A DNA stretch of 64,000 bases from Bacteroides_E sp964528875 (GTDB lineage Bacteria; Bacteroidota; Bacteroidia; Bacteroidales; Bacteroidaceae): the NCBI GenBank assembly GCA_964528875.1, contig CAZGUI010000007.1, positions 15,109 through 79,108 of the forward strand, read 5' to 3'. Position numbers and translations under genes: made by a program. This document shows positions 41,402 through 50,677 of this stretch, piece after piece (position 1 is the stretch's first letter; each line of letters begins with the position of its first letter). A model generated the notes under the pieces. It worked only from the letters and a program-made list of their open reading frames with translations, was not told the origin of the DNA and did not search any database.

Positions 41402-44400
41402 ATGAGTGAAAAGTTTAACGAGTATAATCAACTCAATCTCTCGGATATAAATAAACAAATCCTTGAGAGATGGGATGAGCTTGATGTCTTTACAAAAAGC
41501 ACAACGCAACGTGAAGGTTGTCCTTCATTTGTCTTTTACGAGGGACCTCCCTCAGCTAATGGAATGCCTGGTATTCACCACGTTATGGCACGTGCTATTA
41601 AGGATGTTTTTTGTAGATACAAAACCATGAAAGGTTTTCAAGTGATGCGTAAAGCCGGTTGGGATACGCATGGGCTTCCTGTTGAACTGGGTGTTGAAAA
41701 AGAATTAGGTATTACGAAGGAAGATATTGGCAAAACCATTTCTGTTGCTGACTATAATGCTGCTTGTAGAAAAGCGGTAATGAAATACACCAAAGAATGG
41801 GAAGATTTAACACATAAGATAGGGTATTGGGTAGATATGACTGATCCTTATATCACTTATGATAATCGATACATTGAAACGCTTTGGTGGCTTTTGAAAC
41901 AATTTTACAAGAAAGGATACTTATATAAAGGATATACCATACAGCCTTATTCGCCAGCTGCAGGTACAGGTTTAAGTTCTCACGAATTGAATCAACCCGG
42001 TTCATACCGTGATGTTCAAGATACTACTGTTGTTGCACAGTTCAAAATAAAGACTCCGAAGAAGGAGATGACTGAGTGGGGTGAAGCTTTCTTTTTAGCT
42101 TGGACTACTACTCCCTGGACATTACCTTCCAATACTGCTCTTTGTGTTGGACCGTCAATTGACTATGTGGTAGTTAAAACTTACAATACATATACTGAAA
42201 AGCCAATCACAGTTGTACTTGCTGAAGCTTTATTAGACAGTCTTTTTCATCCAAAAGCTAAAGGTTTATCTCTGGATGCTTATGAAAAAGGAAGTCAAAT
42301 TGTACCTTATGAAATTATAAAAAGATATAAAGGTACTGACTTGGTTGGTATGGAGTACGAACAACTTATACCTTGGGTAAATCCAGGAGAAGGAGCTTTT
42401 AGAGTAATTGATGGCGATTTTGTGTCAACTGAAGATGGTACGGGTATTGTTCACATTGCACCTACTTTTGGTGCGGACGATGCTAAGGTGGCTAAAGATG
42501 CAGGTGTACCTCCATTGCAATTGATTGATCTTAATGGCGAGTTACGTCCAATGGTTGACCTAACAGGAAAGTTATACCCAATAGATCAATTGGATGCAGA
42601 GTTCGTAAAAGAACGTGTAAACGTTGATTTCTATAAAGAATATGCAGGTCGTTACGTAAAGAACGAATACGATGATCGTTTGACCGACAAGGATGAAACG
42701 CTTGATTTATCTTTAAGCTTAATGTTGAAGATGAATAATCAGGCTTTCAAAATTGAGAAACAAACACACAGTTATCCCCATTGCTGGCGTACTGATAAGC
42801 CTGTTTTATATTATCCATTGGATAGCTGGTTTATCCGTTCAACCGCTTGTAAAGAGGAGATGATGAAGTTGAATACCGAAATACAGTGGAAACCAACCTC
42901 TACCGGTACCGGTCGTTTTGGGAAATGGTTGGAAAACTTGAACGATTGGAATTTAAGTCGCTCTCGTTACTGGGGAACCCCTCTTCCCATTTGGAGAACT
43001 GAAGATAATAAAGAGGAATTGTGCATTGAATCGGTAGCCGATTTATATAATCAAATAGAAAAATCGGTTGAGACCGGATTTATGAAGGAAAATCCATTAA
43101 AGAAAAATGGGTTTACTCCGGGTGAATACAGTGCTGAAAATTACGATAAAATTGATTTACATCGTCCATTTGTCGATGACATTGTTTTGGTGTCAGAGAG
43201 TGGAAAACCCATGATGCGTGAGTTAGACCTTATTGATGTTTGGTTTGATTCGGGTGCAATGCCTTATGCCCAGATTCATTATCCTTTTGAAAATAAAGAA
43301 AAACTAGATAGTGGTGAGGTTTATCCGGCTGATTTTATAGCTGAAGGTGTGGATCAAACCAGAGGTTGGTTCTTTACCTTGCATGCCATTGCTACAATGA
43401 TTTTCGATAGTAAAGCATTTAAAGCTGTAATTTCGAATGGACTTGTCTTAGATAAGAATGGGAATAAGATGTCAAAGCGTTGGGGAAATGCAGTTGATCC
43501 TTTTGAAACCATAGAAACTTATGGTTCGGACTTAGTACGCTGGTATATGATTACTAATTCTGCACCTTGGGATAATTTGAAATTTGATATTGAAGGAGTA
43601 GATGAAGTTCGGAGACGTTTCTTTGGTACACTTTATAATACCTATTCGTTCTTTGTGCTTTATGCAAATGTGGATGGATTTGATTATAGCCAAGAAGATA
43701 TCACTATAAACGATAGACCGGAGATTGACCGATGGATTCTTTCTTTGCTAAACACATTGATCAAAGAAGTTGATGTTTGTTTAGCTGATTATGAACCAAC
43801 TCGTGCAGGCCGATTGATTTCTGATTTTGTTAATGATCATTTATCTAATTGGTATGTTCGTTTAAACAGAAAACGTTTCTGGGGTGGTGGCTTTACACAA
43901 GATAAGCTATCAGCATATCAAACCTTATATACTTGTTTAGAGACGATTGCAAAGTTAATGGCACCTATAGCTCCTTTCTATGCAGATCAACTCTATTTGG
44001 ATTTAAATAGTGTAACTAAACGTGACTCTGAGGAGTCTGTTCACTTAGTGCTATTCCCTGAGGTTAATGAAGATTTAATAGATAAAGATCTTGAGGCTCG
44101 TATGTTATTAGCACAACAAGTGAGTTCTATGGTATTGGCTCTTCGTAGAAAAGTAAATATCAAAGTTCGTCAGCCTTTACAACGAATCATGATCCCTGTT
44201 CTAAATGAAGAGCAACAGCGTAGAATAGAAGCAGTGAAAAACCTAATATTAAGTGAAGTTAATGTTAAGGAAATGGAGTTTGTTGATGATGCCTCGGGTA
44301 TATTAGTGAAACGAGTAAAAGCAGACTTTAAGAAGCTAGGTCCTAAGTTTGGTAAACAAATGAAAGAAGTGGCTAATGCGGTTACCACTATGGATCAAAA

Positions 44401-44827
44401 AACTATAGCTGAACTTGAAGAGAAAGGAACAATAGTTCTTTCATTGCCATCGGGAGAAGCAGAAATTTCCTTAAACGAGGTTGAAATATTTAGTGAAGAT
44501 ATTCCCGGATGGTTAGTTGCAAATGAAGGAAAGGTAACGGTGGCTCTTGATGTTACTATTTCTGATGAATTAAAGAAAGAAGGTATTGCTCGTGAGCTAG
44601 TCAATAGAATTCAAAACTTGAGAAAATCAAGTGGGTTTGAAATTACTGACCAGATAAAAATAATTATATCTAAAAACGAAGAAACGGATGAGGCTATTAA
44701 TGAATATAATGAGTATATTCGTAGCCAAGTGCTAGGGACGTCTTTAGAACTATCTCTAGAAGTAAACGGAGGAGAAAGAATTGACTTTGATGATTTCTTT
44801 TTGGATGTTTACATAGAAAAAGTATAA
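41402..44827 (+). CDS. ileS: Isoleucyl-tRNA synthetase
   Basis: The enzyme charges tRNA-Ile and edits misactivated valine. The 1141-residue protein has the class I HIGH-type motif in NGMPGIHHVMARA (HxGH replaced by GIHH, residues 57-60). The CP1 editing domain includes WTTTPWTLPSNTALCVG and GTGIVHIAPTFGADD. The KMSKS loop is GNKMSKRWGN (Lys689 to Arg693). The anticodon-binding domain (NDHLSNWYVRLNRKRFW) and a C-terminal extension follow. Length and the KMSKR form fit the long, eukaryote-like IleRS type common in Bacteroidetes, which is often tolerant of mupirocin; that last point is family knowledge, not seen here. It is followed closely by the DksA-like gene. Confidence 0.97.
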   Translation: MSEKFNEYNQLNLSDINKQILERWDELDVFTKSTTQREGCPSFVFYEGPPSANGMPGIHHVMARAIKDVFCRYKTMKGFQVMRKAGWDTHGLPVELGVEKELGITKEDIGKTISVADYNAACRKAVMKYTKEWEDLTHKIGYWVDMTDPYITYDNRYIETLWWLLKQFYKKGYLYKGYTIQPYSPAAGTGLSSHELNQPGSYRDVQDTTVVAQFKIKTPKKEMTEWGEAFFLAWTTTPWTLPSNTALCVGPSIDYVVVKTYNTYTEKPITVVLAEALLDSLFHPKAKGLSLDAYEKGSQIVPYEIIKRYKGTDLVGMEYEQLIPWVNPGEGAFRVIDGDFVSTEDGTGIVHIAPTFGADDAKVAKDAGVPPLQLIDLNGELRPMVDLTGKLYPIDQLDAEFVKERVNVDFYKEYAGRYVKNEYDDRLTDKDETLDLSLSLMLKMNNQAFKIEKQTHSYPHCWRTDKPVLYYPLDSWFIRSTACKEEMMKLNTEIQWKPTSTGTGRFGKWLENLNDWNLSRSRYWGTPLPIWRTEDNKEELCIESVADLYNQIEKSVETGFMKENPLKKNGFTPGEYSAENYDKIDLHRPFVDDIVLVSESGKPMMRELDLIDVWFDSGAMPYAQIHYPFENKEKLDSGEVYPADFIAEGVDQTRGWFFTLHAIATMIFDSKAFKAVISNGLVLDKNGNKMSKRWGNAVDPFETIETYGSDLVRWYMITNSAPWDNLKFDIEGVDEVRRRFFGTLYNTYSFFVLYANVDGFDYSQEDITINDRPEIDRWILSLLNTLIKEVDVCLADYEPTRAGRLISDFVNDHLSNWYVRLNRKRFWGGGFTQDKLSAYQTLYTCLETIAKLMAPIAPFYADQLYLDLNSVTKRDSEESVHLVLFPEVNEDLIDKDLEARMLLAQQVSSMVLALRRKVNIKVRQPLQRIMIPVLNEEQQRRIEAVKNLILSEVNVKEMEFVDDASGILVKRVKADFKKLGPKFGKQMKEVANAVTTMDQKTIAELEEKGTIVLSLPSGEAEISLNEVEIFSEDIPGWLVANEGKVTVALDVTISDELKKEGIARELVNRIQNLRKSSGFEITDQIKIIISKNEETDEAINEYNEYIRSQVLGTSLELSLEVNGGERIDFDDFFLDVYIEKV

Positions 44828-44854
44828 TGTTAATTAAATCATAAAGAGATTACT

Positions 44855-45232
44855 ATGGCAAAAAAGACAAGATACTCTGATGCTGAATTAGAAGAATTCC
44901 GCGTTATTATATTAGAGAAGTTAGATTTAGCTAAAAGGGATTACAAACTATTGAACGATAGCCTTTTGGGGTTAGATAATAATTCAACAGACGATACATC
45001 CCCAACGTATAAAATTATTGATGAAGGTGCAAGTGCCCTTTCTAAAGAAGAAACACAACGTTTGGCTCAACGTCAATTAAAGTTCATTAATAACTTACAA
45101 GCTGCTTTAGTTCGTATAGAGAATAAGACTTATGGTATATGTAGAGAAACAGGGGATTTAATTCCTGCAGAACGTCTACGTGTGGTTCCTCATGCAACAC
45201 TAAGTATTGAAGCTAAAAAAAATGAAAGATAA
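44855..45232 (+). CDS. DksA/TraR-family protein with degenerate zinc finger
   Basis: The 125-residue protein resembles the DksA C-terminal region. A coiled-coil helix pair (residues 8-90, with acidic LDNNSTDDTSP between the helices) is followed by YGICRETGDLIPAERLRVVPHATLSIEAK. DksA has four zinc-binding Cys; here only Cys of YGIC remains, so zinc binding as in E. coli DksA is unlikely. The RLRxVPHATLSIE end is shared by Bacteroidetes members. DksA-type proteins enter the RNA polymerase secondary channel, and an effect on transcription is inferred. The gene lies 27 bp after ileS and 122 bp before lspA. Confidence 0.85.
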   Translation: MAKKTRYSDAELEEFRVIILEKLDLAKRDYKLLNDSLLGLDNNSTDDTSPTYKIIDEGASALSKEETQRLAQRQLKFINNLQAALVRIENKTYGICRETGDLIPAERLRVVPHATLSIEAKKNER

Positions 45233-45280
45233 AATATACAAACTGTTTTTGGAGTATATTTTTTAAAAAGATTAGATTTG

Positions 45281-45334
45281 AAGGTTGAGAATGTTTATAA
45301 TCCTTAGTTGATTAAACCATACTCAACCTTTTTT
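45281..45334 (+). terminator. Probable terminator between the dksA-like gene and lspA
   Basis: Arms AAGGTTGAGAATG (45281-45293) and CATACTCAACCTT (45318-45330) pair with one mismatch around a 24-nt loop and are followed by a T run. It ends 24 bp before the lspA start, so read-through or attenuation is possible. Confidence 0.55.
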
Positions 45335-45354
45335 ATAATGATAAGAGATTTAAA

Positions 45355-46008
45355 ATGAAAAAACCACTTACGAAAGCTCATTGGTCGTTAATTACTATTT
45401 TCTCAGTACTTATAATTGATCAAATCATAAAGGTATGGGTAAAAACATCTATGTATTTACACGAGAGTATCCATATTACTGATTGGTTCTATATTTACTT
45501 CACAGAGAATAATGGTATGGCTTTTGGTATGGAGATTTTTGGAAAATTATTCCTAACACTTTTTCGTATAGTTGCTGTATCAGCTATAGGCTGGTACTTA
45601 TCTCGCATTATCAAACGCAACTTTAAAATGGGATATATTTTTTGTATCTCTTTAATTTTAGCGGGCGCTTTAGGTAATATTATTGATAGCGCATTTTATG
45701 GTGCTATTTTTGAAGAAAGCACCTATTCTCATATAGCTTCATACAATCCGGGGAATGGATATGAATCTCTGTTTTATGGAAAAGTAGTTGATATGTTCTA
45801 TTTTCCTATTATTGATACCTTTTGGCCGGATTGGATGCCTTGGGTAGGAGGGAATAGATTCATTTTCTTTAGTCCTATATTTAACTTTGCCGATGCTTCA
45901 ATTACTTGTGGTATTATAGCTCTGTTGCTTTTCTACAGCAAGTATCTTAATGAAGCTTATCACGCTAAGCAGTTCAAAAAAGAAAAGACCGAAAAAGTAG
46001 ATAAGTGA
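45355..46008 (+). CDS. lspA: Lipoprotein signal peptidase (signal peptidase II)
   Basis: LspA removes signal peptides from prolipoproteins in the inner membrane, a step needed by the many lipoproteins of this window. The 217-residue protein has four transmembrane helices. The motifs are IIDQIIKVWV, ENNGMAFGMEI, the first catalytic Asp in ALGNIIDSAFYG and the second in FNFADASITCG. A loop between these (residues about 120-165, including FWPDWMPWVGGNRF) is longer than in E. coli LspA, as is usual in Bacteroidetes. The stop overlaps the next start by one base (TGATG), so it is translationally coupled to the DUF4296 lipoprotein gene. Confidence 0.96.
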   Translation: MKKPLTKAHWSLITIFSVLIIDQIIKVWVKTSMYLHESIHITDWFYIYFTENNGMAFGMEIFGKLFLTLFRIVAVSAIGWYLSRIIKRNFKMGYIFCISLILAGALGNIIDSAFYGAIFEESTYSHIASYNPGNGYESLFYGKVVDMFYFPIIDTFWPDWMPWVGGNRFIFFSPIFNFADASITCGIIALLLFYSKYLNEAYHAKQFKKEKTEKVDK

Positions 46009-47051
46009 TGAGAATACAAAACCATAGATGTGTTTTACTGCTTGTGTTCATTTTGTTTTCTGTTGTGGCATGCAAATTGGAGATTCCAAAGAGTGTGTTA
46101 CCCGAAAAGAAAATGGAAGATTTTCTGTATGATTATCATATAGCTAAATCAATGGGGGACGAAATACCCTACAATGAACGCTATAAAAGAGCCATCTATG
46201 TGAGGTCTGTATATAAAAAACATAACATTACTTCGGAAGAGTTCGACTCTTCTATGGTTTGGTATACACGCAATTTGGAGGTTTTAAGTCGTGTGTACGA
46301 TAGGGTTAATAAGCGATTAGAACAAGAGAAAGAAGCTATTGACTATTTAGTTTCTATTCGTGAAGACCGACCAATGACCAGTAAACAAGGTGACAGTATT
46401 GATGTTTGGGCATGGCGTACTAACTATAAACTAAGTAGTTCTCCTTTATATAATAAACTGACTTTTTTACTCCCTTCGGATTCTAATTTTCATGATAGAG
46501 ATACTTTAATTTGGCAAGCAACTTATCTTTTTAAAGATATCTCTGGCAACGACTCTTTATTTATGTTCCCTATAATGAGTTTACAAGCAGTGTACGAAAA
46601 TGATTCTACAGTTTATGCTATGGATGAAGTGAAAGAGGATGGGCAAAAGCAGTTGTTGGTTTATGCTGATACTCTTGGGAAATTAAAAGAAGTAAGAGGG
46701 GCTATTTATATTCCGATGAGTGATTCTTTACTCTATGAATACTTTGTGAGTGATGTGAAGTTGATGAGGTATCATGCACAAGATTCTCTGTCTATAGATT
46801 CTTTAGCTCTTGAAGTGGATACTATACCTACTGATACATTAAAAGAAAAAGAAATAACAGAGAAGAAAGATACTGTAGTACCCACTGAGCAGGAAATAAT
46901 TATTAGACGTGATCCTAGAGCATTAAGAGAGAGAGGAACTAGAACTCAGACAGAGGATGAAGAAAAGAAGAGTGAATCTTCTTCGGAAAAGCCTAAAGAT
47001 GAAAAACAAGAAAATAGTAATCAATCCATAGAATTAGAACCCTCTAAATAA
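46008..47051 (+). CDS. DUF4296 lipoprotein
   Basis: I start at the ATG at 46008, overlapping the lspA stop; an upstream GTG at 46005 is also in frame. The protein of 347 residues has a lipoprotein signal (VLLLVFILFSVVACK). The N-terminal DUF4296 region (KMEDFLYDYHIAKSMGDEIPYNERYKRAIYVRSVYKKHNITSEEFDSSMVWYTRN) is conserved in Bacteroidetes. The C-terminal 60 residues are highly charged and low-complexity (KEKEITEKKDTVVPTEQE, EEKKSESSSEKPKDEKQ), probably disordered. The function of the family is unknown. Coupling to lspA suggests a conserved envelope role. Its stop overlaps the next start by one base (TAATG). Confidence 0.88.
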   Translation: MRIQNHRCVLLLVFILFSVVACKLEIPKSVLPEKKMEDFLYDYHIAKSMGDEIPYNERYKRAIYVRSVYKKHNITSEEFDSSMVWYTRNLEVLSRVYDRVNKRLEQEKEAIDYLVSIREDRPMTSKQGDSIDVWAWRTNYKLSSSPLYNKLTFLLPSDSNFHDRDTLIWQATYLFKDISGNDSLFMFPIMSLQAVYENDSTVYAMDEVKEDGQKQLLVYADTLGKLKEVRGAIYIPMSDSLLYEYFVSDVKLMRYHAQDSLSIDSLALEVDTIPTDTLKEKEITEKKDTVVPTEQEIIIRRDPRALRERGTRTQTEDEEKKSESSSEKPKDEKQENSNQSIELEPSK

Positions 47052-47413
47052 TGGACAGGAATGTGCAAAAATGGGCTAGTTCACTATTGTTTATTGCAAA
47101 TAAAGGTTGGTTTCGGAATGTTATAATTAGTATAGACACTCACCTTCAAAGTGTTGTTATTTCTCCTCTTAACAATGAAATCGCAAATACACAATGGTTG
47201 CATTCAGGAGTAATCTTATTATCCTTCAAAGAAATTCTTAATGTTGAAGCTACTAAAAAAGTAGATGCGTCACTATTTGTAGATAAAGAACTCGATTGGT
47301 CTGAAAATTCAAAAACTCATGTATTGAGTGATAGCTTTATCTATTTTTGTTCTCCATTTGATCTTATCCAAAAGCGGCCTGTCGACGAAACTCGGCACAA
47401 ATTATTGCGGTAG
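47051..47413 (+). CDS. Hypothetical protein, third gene of the lspA cluster
   Basis: This protein of 120 residues is not one I can name. It contains mixed beta-strand sequence (WFRNVIISIDTHLQSVVISPLN, WLHSGVILLSFKEILNV) and no signal peptide or membrane segment, so it should be cytoplasmic. The short IDTHLQSVVISPL stretch with its following leucine-rich segment faintly recalls the first strands of amidohydrolase-type proteins, but that is too weak to annotate. The start overlaps the DUF4296 stop by one base, which supports it as a real coupled gene. Its last 50 bp overlap the end of the convergent methyltransferase gene (47364-47413). A longer ancestral gene cut by that overlap is conceivable. 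Confidence 0.65.
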   Translation: MDRNVQKWASSLLFIANKGWFRNVIISIDTHLQSVVISPLNNEIANTQWLHSGVILLSFKEILNVEATKKVDASLFVDKELDWSENSKTHVLSDSFIYFCSPFDLIQKRPVDETRHKLLR

Positions 47414-48125
47414 CAATTGCTACATTCAACGATTCAGAACCTTTTCTATTTGGGGGATAATTAGGAATGTATAGTTTGTTTGTTGTAAGTGTTTCTATTT
47501 CCTCATTTATTCCATTACCTTCATTACCCATAACTATTAATCCTCTGTTCTCTATTTGTTCTTCATAAATGGGAGTACCGTCTAAAAATGAACCATAGAT
47601 AGGAGTATCTTCCAGTTGTTTAATAAGTGCTGTTAGATTGGTATAATGAACACGAACTCTGGCAATAGCTCCCATTGTTGCCTGCACAGTTTTAGGATTG
47701 TATAAATCAGCCGTATTGAGTGAGCAGAATACATCCTTTATACCAAACCAATCAGCCAAACGGATAATGGTTCCCAAATTTCCCGGAGATTGAATATCAT
47801 CTAGAGCTAAACATAAGTTATTCTTTATTATTTCCGGATTAAAAGCATGTTGGGGTTGTTTAAAGAGAGCTAACACTTGTTGTGGATTTTGTTGTAAACT
47901 TCCTTTTTTTAGTTCTTCATATGAAACAGAAACGATTTCATTAGCTGAAACACCTTTCTTTTCCTCTAACCAATCAGGTGTTGCCGCTAAAAAATCACAA
48001 GGTAAAACCTCTAAAAGTTCTCCCACAAGTTTGGGACCTTCTGCCAGAAACAGATTATTTTTATCTCTATACTTTTTTTGATTTAATGAGCGAATGAGTT
48101 TTAATCTATTTTTGCTTATCTTCAT
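47364..48125 (-). CDS. TrmH/SpoU-family RNA 2'-O-methyltransferase
   Basis: The 253-residue protein has an N-terminal RNA-binding domain (LKLIRSLNQKKYRDKNNLFLAEGPKLVGELLE) and a C-terminal SPOUT knot domain. The knot signatures are all present: CLALDDIQSPGNLGTIIRLADWFGI (motif 1), GLIVMGNEGNGINEEI (motif 2) and PNYPPNRKGSESLNVAIATAIICAEF (motif 3). These bind S-adenosylmethionine and form a trefoil knot dimer. The target could be rRNA or tRNA. It is divergent from the TamL-like gene and convergent with the lspA cluster, overlapping it by 50 bp. A second SpoU-type enzyme (rlmB) lies at 61454. Confidence 0.92.
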   Translation of the reverse strand: MKISKNRLKLIRSLNQKKYRDKNNLFLAEGPKLVGELLEVLPCDFLAATPDWLEEKKGVSANEIVSVSYEELKKGSLQQNPQQVLALFKQPQHAFNPEIIKNNLCLALDDIQSPGNLGTIIRLADWFGIKDVFCSLNTADLYNPKTVQATMGAIARVRVHYTNLTALIKQLEDTPIYGSFLDGTPIYEEQIENRGLIVMGNEGNGINEEIETLTTNKLYIPNYPPNRKGSESLNVAIATAIICAEFRRQAAFG

Positions 48126-48236
48126 TGTCTAAGAATTGATATTAGTGATATTCGATGATAAAATTACAATATAAATTGAACATCTTTATCTTTAATGATC
48201 TAGAAAAGATTATTTTATCAAACAGAAAATATCACT

Positions 48237-48244
48237 TATCTTTG
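48237..48244 (+). promoter_or_regulatory. Putative -7 box of the TamL-like gene
   Basis: TATCTTTG matches TAnnTTTG and lies 26 bp before the start at 48271. A weak T-run at 48213-48216 sits at the right distance (20 bp) for a -33 element. Confidence 0.55.
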
Positions 48245-48270
48245 TGTCCCATTGGCAATTAATATAAGAG

Positions 48271-50583
48271 ATGAAAAAGGAAGTATTAAATATAATCATA
48301 ATCTTGTCTGTCATTCTTGCATTTTGGGGGTGTTCAGCAACTAAATACGTTCCTAAAGACTCTTACTTATTGAATGAAGTAAAGATTCATAGCGATAATA
48401 AAAAAGTAAAAAGCTCTGACCTTAGACCTTATTTGCGACAAACTCCCAATGCCAAATGGTTTAGCCTTTTTAAAACCCCATTATACATTTATAATTTATC
48501 CGGGAGAGATTCTACAAAATGGATGAATCGCTTTTTACGTAAAATTGGAGATGAACCTGTGATCTTTAGTGAACTAGAGGCCGATAGAACACAAGAAGAA
48601 CTAGTGAAAGCCATTCAAAATATGGGATATATGCGTGTGGAGGTTAGTCGACAGAAGAAAACAAAGAGGAAGTTAGCAACCGTTCACTATTATATTAAGA
48701 CAGGTAAGCCATATACTGTAGAAAATATAAAATATGATATTAATGATGAGTTGATGACTCACTATATGAAGAAAGATTCATCCAACTCTTTGCTGCATAA
48801 TGATATGCAGTTTGATGTTAATGTCTTGAATGCAGAGAGAGATAGAATAACACAACTCTTACAAAACAATGGATATTATAGATTTAATAAAGAATTTCTA
48901 ACTTATACGGCTGATACAATTAAGAATACCTATAAAATTGACCTTACTTTACATTTGCTTCCCTACAATGCTTTTGCTCCTGAACGTAGTCCTAAACATA
49001 GTCAGTATTATATAAATGATGTTAGTTTTGTTACTGATTTTGATTTATTGGAATCAAGTGCACTAGGTAGTGTTGCATATAATGATTCTATTCATTATAA
49101 GAATCGTCCCATATATTTTAAAGACAAATTGTCGTTTCGCCCTAAGATTTTAGTGGAGAACTTAAGATTAAATATTGATAGTCTATATAAAGAAAAAGAT
49201 GTTCAGGAAACTTATTCCAATTATGCTCGTTTAGCTGCCTTGAAATATACAAATATCCGCTTTGTTCCTATGGAGTCTGATAGCACTCAGTTGCAAGGAT
49301 TTGTCTTGTTAACAAAAGGGAAGAATCAATCTGTTTCATTTGAATTGGATGGAACAAATACAGCTGGTGATTTAGGTGCTGCTGCACAAGTATCTTATAG
49401 TCATAGGAACTTTTTCAGAGGATCGGAAACCTTTACAGCTAAAGTTCGTGGAGCTTATGAGGCTATTACAGGTTTACAACCCGGATATAGTAATCACAAT
49501 TACAATGAGTTTGGAGGTGAACTTAATATTAATTTCCCTCGCTTTTTATTTCCTTTTCTCTCTTCAAACTTTAAACGAAAAATTAATGCAACCACAGAGT
49601 TTGGTTTACAGATGAATTATCAAAAACGTCCTGAGTTTTCACGAAATGTGGCATCAGCTTATTGGAGTTATATTTGGCAGAAAAAGGAACAACGAAAATA
49701 TAATCGTTTCGATTTGTTGGATATAAGCTATTTGTATATGCCTTGGATTTCTGAACGATTTAAAGAAGAGCATTTAGATGAAGGGAAAAACTATATTTTG
49801 GAGTATAATTACAAGAACCGATTGATTGTTAGTTCGGGTTATAGTTATCAGTATAACAGTGCAGGGAGTATGTTTTCAACCCCTACAGTTCGAGGTAGTT
49901 CTTATTCTATTCGTGCAAGTGTAGAGTCTGCTGGAAATCTACTTTATGGAATATCAAAAATGGTGAATCAAAAGAAAAATAGTGATAATGAGTATGAGAT
50001 ATTAGGAATTCCTTATGCGCAGTACATTAAAGGAGACTTTGATTTTTCTCAGACTCTTGTTCTTGATGATCGTAATACCATTGCTTATCATGTGGGTTTA
50101 GGAATTGCTGTTCCATATGGTAACGCAAAAGTTATTCCTTTTGAAAAAAGATATTTTGCAGGAGGAGCTAATAGTGTTAGAGGATGGTCTGTGCGAGAGT
50201 TAGGGCCAGGATCTTTTGCTGGAGATGGGAATTTCTTGAATCAATCAGGAGATATCAAGTTGAATGCAAGTATAGAGTTTCGCTCTAGACTTTTCTGGAA
50301 GTTTCAAGGAGCGTTGTTTGTTGATGCTGGAAATATTTGGACTTTGAGAGATTATGAGCCACAGCCCGGTGGCCAATTTAAATTTGATAGATTTTATAAA
50401 GAAATTGCTGTGGCCTACGGATTAGGATTTCGTTTGGATTTATCTTTTTTTGTTTTGCGATTTGATGGAGGTATGAAAGCGATTAATCCTAAATACGAAA
50501 GTGGGAAGGATAGATATCCTATAATTCGCCCCAAATTTAGTCGAGATTTTGCTTTTCATTTTGCTGTAGGTTATCCATTCTAA
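48271..50583 (+). CDS. tamL: BamA/TamA-family outer-membrane lipoprotein (TamL-like)
   Basis: The 770-residue protein starts with a lipoprotein signal (IILSVILAFWGCSATKYVPKDSYLLNEVKI). It then has POTRA-like domains (VKAIQNMGYMRVEVSRQ, NAERDRITQLLQNNGYYRF). The C-terminal half is a 16-strand barrel of the Omp85 superfamily with the conserved GGANSVRGWSVRELGPGSF motif in the L6 loop region (VRGW) and a C-terminal aromatic residue (AVGYPF). Lipidation of an Omp85 protein is typical of TamL in Bacteroidetes, which works with TamB in outer-membrane assembly. No tamB is visible here, so the pairing is inferred. Confidence 0.9.
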   Translation: MKKEVLNIIIILSVILAFWGCSATKYVPKDSYLLNEVKIHSDNKKVKSSDLRPYLRQTPNAKWFSLFKTPLYIYNLSGRDSTKWMNRFLRKIGDEPVIFSELEADRTQEELVKAIQNMGYMRVEVSRQKKTKRKLATVHYYIKTGKPYTVENIKYDINDELMTHYMKKDSSNSLLHNDMQFDVNVLNAERDRITQLLQNNGYYRFNKEFLTYTADTIKNTYKIDLTLHLLPYNAFAPERSPKHSQYYINDVSFVTDFDLLESSALGSVAYNDSIHYKNRPIYFKDKLSFRPKILVENLRLNIDSLYKEKDVQETYSNYARLAALKYTNIRFVPMESDSTQLQGFVLLTKGKNQSVSFELDGTNTAGDLGAAAQVSYSHRNFFRGSETFTAKVRGAYEAITGLQPGYSNHNYNEFGGELNINFPRFLFPFLSSNFKRKINATTEFGLQMNYQKRPEFSRNVASAYWSYIWQKKEQRKYNRFDLLDISYLYMPWISERFKEEHLDEGKNYILEYNYKNRLIVSSGYSYQYNSAGSMFSTPTVRGSSYSIRASVESAGNLLYGISKMVNQKKNSDNEYEILGIPYAQYIKGDFDFSQTLVLDDRNTIAYHVGLGIAVPYGNAKVIPFEKRYFAGGANSVRGWSVRELGPGSFAGDGNFLNQSGDIKLNASIEFRSRLFWKFQGALFVDAGNIWTLRDYEPQPGGQFKFDRFYKEIAVAYGLGFRLDLSFFVLRFDGGMKAINPKYESGKDRYPIIRPKFSRDFAFHFAVGYPF

Positions 50584-50677
50584 ATATTTTTTACGTTATA
50601 TCATTCAGCCAGATGAAATGCAAAAGTTAGAATTGTAAACGTAATAATAAATTATATACTCTAAGGAGATCTTTACA

